From the NCBI RefSeq assembly GCF_000308755.1, contig NZ_BAGF01000035.1:57450-121449 (forward strand): DNA of 64,000 nt, written 5' to 3'. The translations under genes were made by a program, and so were the position numbers. This DNA is from Nocardia pneumoniae NBRC 100136. Lineage in GTDB: Bacteria > Actinomycetota > Actinomycetes > Mycobacteriales > Mycobacteriaceae. Shown piece after piece: positions 58,379 to 64,000 of the stretch. Within the stretch, counting starts at the first letter, position 1. The number at the start of each line of letters is the position of its first letter. The notes beneath the pieces are model-generated. The model was given only the letters and a program-made list of their open reading frames with translations. It made no database searches and was not told the DNA's origin.

Positions 58379-59902
58379 TCAGTGGCCGTGGTGGGGCGGC
58401 GGCGTTCCGGCGGTCTCGCCCGGGTTCACGACCACGAATTGGCCCATCATGCCGAGGTCCTCGTGCCAGAGCAGGTGGCAGTGATACATGTAGGGCGCGT
58501 CCGGATCGGCCGGGCCGTCGAAGCGCATGGCCAGCCGTACCGTGACGTTCGGCGGCAGGAAGACGGTGTCCTTGGCTCCGGTCAGCGCGGCGGGCGGTGG
58601 GGCGTCGTCGACCGCGAGCACCCGGAATCGCACGTCGTGGATGTGGAAGTTGTGCGGCATGCCGTCGTTGTTGCGTACCACCCACGTCTCGGCGGTGCCG
58701 CGGGTGACCGCGACATCGATGCGGTCCATCGCCATCGGCGTGCCGTTGATCCCGGAAAGGTCCAGATCGAAATGCCGTTCCCGCACCGAATCCGTGCCGT
58801 CCGGAACGGTGGGGACCGCAAGCGTCGCGGGGAGTTCCGGTGACGGCCGCAGCGTCTCGGCCGCACGCAGTTCGAGAATGTCGAAGGTGTCGTCGCCGCC
58901 GGAGAACCGCTGGGTCCAGAAATCCAGTCCGGCATCGAGTTCGCCGCTGCGCAGCACGGTTCGCTCGCCGGGCCGCATCCGAACCACGATTTCGCCGCGC
59001 TCGCCTGGCGACAACCGCAGCCGATCGAGGGTGATCGGCCGTTCCACCAGGCCGCCGTCGGTGGCGATCAGCGCGAACGGTCGCTGGTCGGCGAATTCGA
59101 ACGTATACGTCCGCGCGGTCGAGGCGTTGAGCAGACGCAGGCGGATCAGTTCGTCGCCGACGTTCCGGTACGGCGTCAGCGTCCCGTTGACCATGGTCCG
59201 GTCGCCGAGGAATCCGACATCACGGAATATCGCGTGGGCGGAATCGAACGCCGCGCCATTGAATTTCACGTCCTGGACGATCACCGGTAGGTCGTCCACG
59301 CCGTACGTCGCGGGCAGGGGCAGGGCAGAGGACACGTCGTCGTCGAGCAGGAACATGCCCGCGAGGCCGCGGCGGACGTGGTCTTCGGTCGCGCCATGCG
59401 GATGTGGGTGGTACCACAGGGTGGCCGCGGGTTGATCGACGCTCCAGTTCGGCGTCCAGGTAGCGCCGGGGGCCACCGTTTGGTGCGGACCTCCGTCCAT
59501 GGCCGCGGGTAGATGCATTCCGTGCCAGTGCACGGTCGAGGCCTCCGTCAGGTTGTTGCGGACCGTGACCGCCACCTTCTCCCCGCGCCGTGCCCGCAGC
59601 GTGGGTCCGAGGTGATCGCCGTTGAATCCCCAGGTCTCCGTGGCCGATCGGGGCAGGAATTCCCGTCGGCCCGAACGCATCTCCAGCTCGAAAGTGCGGG
59701 TTCCGTCAGGGGCGATCCGCGACGGCGCCAGCGGAGGGATGGCGAGTTCGTTACGGAATTCCGCGCTGCCGACAGTGGATACGGTCGCCTCGACATACAC
59801 CCAGGTGACGCCGCCGGCGATCGCGAGAGCCAGGGACGTCACGACCGATACGAGAACCAGGAGCAACCGCCGCCCTCTGCGCGGCCGGGAATCCGAAGAC
59901 AT
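58379..59902 (-). CDS. multicopper oxidase
   Basis: A 507-residue three-cupredoxin oxidase. After an N-terminal membrane/signal helix (LLLVLVSVVTSLALAIAGGV), the four copper motifs are complete: HWHGMHLP near 135, LWYHPHPHG near 175, MPHNFHIHDV near 425 and the type-1/type-3 motif HCHLLWHEDLGMMG near 485. Architecture is that of CotA/bilirubin-oxidase and SufI-like enzymes oxidising metals or phenols outside the membrane. Methionine (LGMM) is the probable axial T1 ligand. Leaderless -10 TACCGT precedes ATG 59902. Confidence 0.92.
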   Translation of the reverse strand: MSSDSRPRRGRRLLLVLVSVVTSLALAIAGGVTWVYVEATVSTVGSAEFRNELAIPPLAPSRIAPDGTRTFELEMRSGRREFLPRSATETWGFNGDHLGPTLRARRGEKVAVTVRNNLTEASTVHWHGMHLPAAMDGGPHQTVAPGATWTPNWSVDQPAATLWYHPHPHGATEDHVRRGLAGMFLLDDDVSSALPLPATYGVDDLPVIVQDVKFNGAAFDSAHAIFRDVGFLGDRTMVNGTLTPYRNVGDELIRLRLLNASTARTYTFEFADQRPFALIATDGGLVERPITLDRLRLSPGERGEIVVRMRPGERTVLRSGELDAGLDFWTQRFSGGDDTFDILELRAAETLRPSPELPATLAVPTVPDGTDSVRERHFDLDLSGINGTPMAMDRIDVAVTRGTAETWVVRNNDGMPHNFHIHDVRFRVLAVDDAPPPAALTGAKDTVFLPPNVTVRLAMRFDGPADPDAPYMYHCHLLWHEDLGMMGQFVVVNPGETAGTPPPHHGH

Positions 59903-59908
59903 GGCCTG

Positions 59909-59914
59909 ACGGTA
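59909..59914 (-). promoter_or_regulatory. -10 box of the multicopper oxidase gene
   Basis: TACCGT on the minus strand, 6 nt before ATG 59902 with no ribosome site; leaderless layout. Confidence 0.5.
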
Positions 59915-60143
59915 GAAATCCGCAGTGCCGCAACACATCCGGGAGCGTCCCCATTTCCTCCCCGGTCCGCCCCTGAGGTCCGCGCCGGAGCGGTCAGGGT
60001 AAGGGCAGCGACCCAGCCCGCAATCTGCGGCTCCACGTGAACTCGGACAAGCTGAAGGGCCTCGTCATAGGCGCCGACACCCTCGGGTGAGGAGTACGGA
60101 GACCAGCACGATCCGACCGGTTGGCGCATGGCCGCCCGCGCTC

Positions 60144-60149
60144 TAGGCT
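60144..60149 (+). promoter_or_regulatory. -10 box of the ltrA gene
   Basis: TAGGCT, 6 nt before GTG 60156; leaderless layout. Confidence 0.5.
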
Positions 60150-60155
60150 CCTGCC

Positions 60156-61304
60156 GTGACCAACCAGAGCGCGGAACTGTCCGCCGAGGGCGGGCAGCTG
60201 CGGGCTTCGACGCTCGAGCTGTTCTTCGATCTCGTCTTCGTCTTCACCATCACCCAGCTTTCGCACGTCTACACCCATCACCCGGGCTGGCAGGCGCTCG
60301 CCCAGGTGGCGCTGCTGTTCGGGGTGATCTGGTGGATGTACTCCGGCTACGTGTGGCTCACGAATGAGGTCGCGCCGAACAGTACCTCCCGGAGGAGCTG
60401 GCTGATGGTCGGCATGTTCGCGTTCTTCGTGCTCGCACTGGCCATCCCTGACGCCTTCCACGGCACAGGCATCGCGTTCGGTGTGGGATACGTCCTGATC
60501 ACCGCCGTGCATACCGCGCTGTTCGCCTCGGCGGGCGGCGCCTCCGCCGCTCTCGCGATCCGGCGTATCGCCCCGCTGAACTCAGTGGCCGCGGCACTGG
60601 TGCTGGCGGGCGGGTTCGTGCACGACTGGGCGCAATACGCATGCTGGACTCTGGCATTCGCCGTGCAGGTGATCAGCCCCTATCTCGTGGACACCGGGGA
60701 TTTCGTGATCCGTGCCAGTCACTTCTGCGAGCGGCACGGCCTGGTCGTGATCGTCGCGATCGGCGAATCGATCGTAGCCATCGGCGCTGGGCTGGCCGGG
60801 GAGAAGATCACACCGCAGTTGATCGCCACGGTGGCGCTGGGCCTGTGCCTGGCCTACGTGCTGTGGTGGGCCTACTTCGGCGCCGACGACGAACGCGGCG
60901 AGGACGCGCTGGCGGCGGTGCCGGACCGGGAACGCTCCCGTCCGGCGGTACTGGCCTACGGCTATTCGCTGTACCCGCTGCTCATCGGTGTCATCGTGGC
61001 GGCCGCGGGCATTCAGATGAGCATCGCCCACGGCAACGAAGCCGCCTCGGTCGCCGTGGCCGCCGCCCTCTCCGGCGGTGTCGCCCTCTACTTCCTGGGC
61101 CAGTTCTGCTTCCGGCTGACGCTGCGCCTGCCGCGCCCATGGGCCCGGCTCCTCGCGGCGGCCGCCGTCGCGGCGACCACCCCGATCGGCGTCTTCTGGG
61201 TGTCCTGGGCTCAGCTGGCCGCGATCGTCGTGGTCGGCTACGCGGCGGTGATCGCCGACGACCTGCTCATACTGCGGTCGGGCCAGCACACCAAGTACTT
61301 CTGA
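60156..61304 (+). CDS. low temperature requirement protein A (LtrA) family membrane protein
   Basis: A 382-residue polytopic membrane protein with about ten helices. Family signatures are STLELFFDLVFVFTITQLSH near residue 18, WWMYSGYVWLTNEV near 62, FCERHGLVVIVAIGESIVAI near 190 and WWAYFGADDERGEDAL near 232. Implicated by name in low-temperature growth in Listeria; the transported substrate is unknown. Monocistronic. Confidence 0.92.
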   Translation: MTNQSAELSAEGGQLRASTLELFFDLVFVFTITQLSHVYTHHPGWQALAQVALLFGVIWWMYSGYVWLTNEVAPNSTSRRSWLMVGMFAFFVLALAIPDAFHGTGIAFGVGYVLITAVHTALFASAGGASAALAIRRIAPLNSVAAALVLAGGFVHDWAQYACWTLAFAVQVISPYLVDTGDFVIRASHFCERHGLVVIVAIGESIVAIGAGLAGEKITPQLIATVALGLCLAYVLWWAYFGADDERGEDALAAVPDRERSRPAVLAYGYSLYPLLIGVIVAAAGIQMSIAHGNEAASVAVAAALSGGVALYFLGQFCFRLTLRLPRPWARLLAAAAVAATTPIGVFWVSWAQLAAIVVVGYAAVIADDLLILRSGQHTKYF

Positions 61305-61447
61305 GCGCGCGGGACAGATCGACGCCAACCGCTACGTCGCGGTGCTGACCGGACTGGGCGCGACTACCGGTGGCTGCCCCGCTCCGACGACCGTCCGGCT
61401 GTCGAGCGGCTGCGCGCCGGCCGCGTCCGTCGAGGAGAATGGCGGTC

Positions 61448-62071
61448 GTGTCCGCTGAAGAACTCGCTGTCGAACCGCCCGCCGCCGCCCGCCGCCTGCT
61501 CGGCGCGACCCTGCGGTCGGGGCCGGTCGCGGTACGGATAGTCGAGGTCGAGGCGTACGGGGGAGACCCTGCGGGACCGTGGCCCGACCCGGCTTCGCAT
61601 TCCGGGCGCGGCCGGACCAAGCGCAACGGCGTGATGTTCGGTCCCGCCGGAGTGCTGTACGTCTACCTCAGCTATGGCATGCACACCTGCGTGAACGTGA
61701 CGAGCGGGCCGGACGGCACCGCCAGCGCCGTGCTGCTGCGCTCCGGCGAGGTGATCGACGGTCTGGAGACGGTGCGAGCCCGGCGTCCGGGCGCCCGTTC
61801 CGATCTGGACTTGGCCCGCGGGCCGGGCAATTTCGGTACCGCACTGGGAATCGCGTTGAGCGACTACGGAACCGCGCTGTTCGACCCGTCCTCCGCGATC
61901 CGGCTGGAGCTGAACGGCGCGGTCGATGCCACCGAGATCGCCAGCGGTCCCCGCGTGGGCGTGAGCACCGCGGCGGACGTGCCCTGGCGGTTCTGGCTGT
62001 CCGGTTCCCGCGCGGTGTCGGTCTACCGGCGTAGTCCACGTGCGCCCCTGTCGACCGCGAAGGTGGTATGA
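61448..62071 (+). CDS. mpg: 3-methyladenine DNA glycosylase (AAG/Mpg family)
   Basis: A 207-residue alkyl-base excision-repair glycosylase. Catalytic and intercalation segments are present: RIVEVEAYGGDPAGPWPDPA near residue 32, HSGRGRTKRNGVMFGPAGVL near 55, YVYLSYGMHTCVNV near 76 and ARGPGNFGTALGI near 125. GAGGAG at 61432 fits GTG 61448 (10-nt spacing) better than ATG 61439 (1 nt). Followed by tyrS, the order seen in mycobacteria. Confidence 0.93.
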   Translation: MSAEELAVEPPAAARRLLGATLRSGPVAVRIVEVEAYGGDPAGPWPDPASHSGRGRTKRNGVMFGPAGVLYVYLSYGMHTCVNVTSGPDGTASAVLLRSGEVIDGLETVRARRPGARSDLDLARGPGNFGTALGIALSDYGTALFDPSSAIRLELNGAVDATEIASGPRVGVSTAADVPWRFWLSGSRAVSVYRRSPRAPLSTAKVV

Positions 62072-62378
62072 CGCGGGGCGAAGGTGTTCGCCTGGATTGC
62101 CTACCGGCGCCGCCTGCGGGAAGCGTTCACCCATTGAGCCTGTGACAGCACGACGACGCTCGGCAGGGGTGGTAGCGGGTGCTGATCCCAACCGTGCGGG
62201 TCTGTGCCCGGGACCTGGTCGTCACCGACGAGTCGACCACCGGCTGCACGACATCGCGCGTCGAATCCGGGTCGGCGCGTCGGTCGAGCCGAGGAAAACC
62301 GCTCGACCTGCGCCGGGTCGCGTGACGACACTGAGGCGCACACAGCACCCGAGATCTCATGCGGAAAGATAGGACGGC
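62072..62378. other. 307-bp mpg-tyrS gap, no gene seen
   Basis: No coding sequence or T-box specifier/antiterminator is recognisable. A stretch at 62215-62265 faintly resembles the tyrS 5' end (VVTDES against IIDELT) and could be a very decayed copy; too weak to call. Confidence 0.3.
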
Positions 62379-63668
62379 GTGAGCGGCGACATCATCGACG
62401 AACTGACCTGGCGCGGATTGATCGCGCAGTCCACCGACCTGGATGCCTTGCGCGCGGCGGCGGCCGCCGGGCCGCTGACCCTGTATGCCGGCTTCGATCC
62501 CACCGCCGCCAGCCTGCACGCGGGCCATCTGGTGCCGTTGCTCGCGCTGAAGCGTTTCCAGCGTGCGGGCCATCGCCCCATCGTGCTGGCCGGTGGCGCC
62601 ACCGGTCTGATCGGCGACCCGCGCGACGTCGGTGAGCGGACCATGAACTCGACCGACACGGTGGCGGAGTGGGCCGGACGGATCCGGTCGCAGCTGGAAC
62701 GGTTCGTGGACCTGGACGATTCGCCGACCGGCGCCGTGATCGTCGACAACATGGACTGGACCGGCCCGTTGACCGCCGTCGACTTCCTGCGCGACATCGG
62801 CAAGCACTTCTCGGTGAACGTCATGCTGGCCCGCGACACCATCAAGCGGCGCCTGGACGGCGAGGGCATTTCCTACACCGAGTTCAGCTACATGCTCCTG
62901 CAGGCCAACGACTACCTCCAGCTGCGCCGCAACTACGGCTGCACGCTGCAGGTGGGCGGCTCCGACCAGTGGGGCAACATCATCGCGGGCGTCGAACTCA
63001 ACCGCCGCGTCGACGGCGCGTCCGTGCACGCGCTGACCGTCCCGCTGGTGACCTCCGCCGACGGCAAGAAGTTCGGCAAGTCCACCGGCGGCGGCAGCCT
63101 GTGGCTCGACCCGGAGATGACCAGCCCCTACGCCTGGTACCAGTACTTCGTGAACACCGCCGACGCCGACGTGGTGCGCTACCTGCGCTGGTTCACCTTC
63201 CTGTCCCGGGAGGAACTGGACGCGCTGGAGCAGGCCACCGTCGAGCGCCCGCACGCGCGGGAGGCGCAGCGCAGGCTGGCCGCGGAGATGACGACCCTGG
63301 TGCACGGCGAGGCCAACACCCGTGCGGTGCAGCTGGCCAGTCAGGCGCTGTTCGGGCGCGGCGAACTGCGCGACCTCGATGCCGCCACCCTCGGCGCCGC
63401 TCTGCGCGAGGCCGCTGTCGACGGCGAGGTCGCGCGGCTGGAGCCCGGCGAGCCGGCCACCATCGTGGATCTGCTCGTCGCGACCGGGCTGTGCGAGAGC
63501 CGCGGCGCCGCGCGGCGCGCGGTGAACGAGGGCGGGGCTTCGGTGAACAACACGAAGATCTCCGACATCGAGTGGACTCCCGCCGACACCGACTACCTGC
63601 ACGGGCGGTGGCTCGTGCTGCGGCGCGGCAAGAAGAACCTGGCCGGGGTCTTGCGGGCAGGTGCGTGA
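62379..63668 (+). CDS. tyrS: tyrosyl-tRNA synthetase
   Basis: A 429-residue class I synthetase. The HIGH-equivalent is [10 protein letters not shown] near residue 42, [12 protein letters not shown] near 197, the KMSKS-equivalent KKFGKSTGG near 230 and a C-terminal S4 RNA-binding domain ([20 protein letters not shown]) from ~365. GTG 62379 follows an AGGA ribosome site. Ends at a strong hairpin before the rrn promoters. Confidence 0.97.
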   Translation: MSGDIIDELTWRGLIAQSTDLDALRAAAAAGPLTLYAGFDPTAASLHAGHLVPLLALKRFQRAGHRPIVLAGGATGLIGDPRDVGERTMNSTDTVAEWAGRIRSQLERFVDLDDSPTGAVIVDNMDWTGPLTAVDFLRDIGKHFSVNVMLARDTIKRRLDGEGISYTEFSYMLLQANDYLQLRRNYGCTLQVGGSDQWGNIIAGVELNRRVDGASVHALTVPLVTSADGKKFGKSTGGGSLWLDPEMTSPYAWYQYFVNTADADVVRYLRWFTFLSREELDALEQATVERPHAREAQRRLAAEMTTLVHGEANTRAVQLASQALFGRGELRDLDAATLGAALREAAVDGEVARLEPGEPATIVDLLVATGLCESRGAARRAVNEGGASVNNTKISDIEWTPADTDYLHGRWLVLRRGKKNLAGVLRAGA

Positions 63669-63680
63669 AGTGGTGCGGTG

Positions 63681-63708
63681 GCTTGAATCACATCGGTGTG
63701 ATTCAAGC
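63681..63708 (+). terminator. tyrS terminator hairpin
   Basis: Perfect 12-bp stem GCTTGAATCACA-TCGG-TGTGATTCAAGC, 13 bp after the tyrS stop. The strongest hairpin in the window; no T-tract follows. Confidence 0.75.
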
Positions 63709-63767
63709 CTGCGCTCACACCCGGTGCACGTCCCTGACCTGCGCAGACACCTCGTTGTTCAGGCGAT

Positions 63768-63796
63768 TTGACGTAGCGTTATCCGCCGCGTAACTT
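63768..63796 (+). promoter_or_regulatory. upstream rrn promoter (P1-like)
   Basis: TTGACG, 17-bp spacer, TAACTT. A strong housekeeping-type promoter directed toward the window end. Confidence 0.6.
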
Positions 63797-63928
63797 ATTC
63801 CAGGTCAGAGCGACACGGACACCGACCCGGAGCCGAGAAGCGAGGCGCGAGCCGAGCGGAGGGACCGGGAAACGAGGTAGGACGAGGAGCGCCTGACATA
63901 CCAGCATAATCGGATAGGCCGATCGGGC

Positions 63929-63957
63929 TTGACTTCGCTCGGCTACATGGTTAGACT
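63929..63957 (+). promoter_or_regulatory. main rrn promoter with leader
   Basis: TTGACT, 17-bp spacer, TAGACT, followed by GGGAAAGTTGCCC, the arrangement of mycobacterial and nocardial ribosomal RNA promoters and their leader. The 16S rRNA gene should begin shortly after the window end. Confidence 0.8.
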
Positions 63958-63976
63958 GGGAAAGTTGCCCAGAGAA

Positions 63977-63995
63977 GATCCGGTCAGACCGGATC
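63977..63995 (+). repeat. palindrome in the rrn leader
   Basis: GATCCGGTCAGACCGGATC: 9-bp perfect arms around one base, about 13 nt into the predicted leader after the -10. Its role in RNA processing or antitermination is not evident. Confidence 0.5.
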
Positions 63996-64000
63996 GGACC

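Noticed and set aside
62072..62378. T-box riboswitch before tyrS
   Set aside because: No T-box core or specifier/antiterminator pairing could be found by eye.

Overview
The window is high-GC actinobacterial DNA, most likely Nocardia or a close relative in the Mycobacteriales. This rests on an argCJBDFRGH cluster in the mycobacterial gene order, an mpg-tyrS pair as in Mycobacterium tuberculosis, an rrn promoter with the mycobacterial layout (TTGACT-17-TAGACT followed by a GTTGCCC leader), and many leaderless genes whose start codon sits 6-9 nt after a TANNNT -10 box. No phage, insertion sequence, CRISPR array, tRNA or rRNA gene is visible. The window ends in the leader just upstream of an rRNA operon.

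Layout. 1-5710: the end of an unknown gene, a DUF3558 lipoprotein, a four-gene conservon (sensor kinase, roadblock, DUF742, small GTPase) and a VOC protein. 5774-8545: ppc. 8546-21508: small metabolic and regulatory units (amino-acid deaminase/racemase, TetR with FAD monooxygenase, WYL regulator with epoxide hydrolase, WYL regulator with PNPOx protein, an ECF42-type sigma factor with its YciI partner and a DHFR-like protein, a PEP-mutase-like protein, an ArsR-like regulator). 21711-30695: arginine biosynthesis with ARG boxes before argC and argG. 30978-37536: an atypical P450, an SMR efflux pump, threonine dehydratase, and a GntR/NCS1 permease/hydantoin-racemase module.

37842-42450 is the standout: a minus-strand operon encoding a Family 2B encapsulin shell with an inserted cyclic-nucleotide-binding fold, a 2-methylisoborneol synthase-like cyclase with a long disordered N-terminus carrying three GPxGxGxA motifs, a geranyl-diphosphate C-methyltransferase, and an isopentenyl-diphosphate isomerase coupled by a 4-bp overlap. 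It reads as a terpene nanocompartment together with its precursor supply.

43227-55367: a hydrolase/acyl-CoA-synthetase fusion, a methyltransferase, and a cell-envelope glycosylation locus (sugar aminotransferase, GtrB-like glycosyltransferase, and two tandem copies of a YfhO-like GT-C protein plus GtrA flippase pair), then a Trm112-like protein. 55591-63668: L,D-transpeptidase, ABC exporter with its TetR regulator, multicopper oxidase, LtrA, 3-methyladenine glycosylase and tyrS. 63669-64000: tyrS terminator hairpin and two rrn promoters.

A second unexpected pattern is that several intergenic gaps are filled by decayed tandem copies of the end of the neighbouring gene. The clearest cases are 8595-9070 (three copies of the 5' end of the deaminase gene) and 13250-13555 (two copies of the 3' end of the WYL regulator gene).
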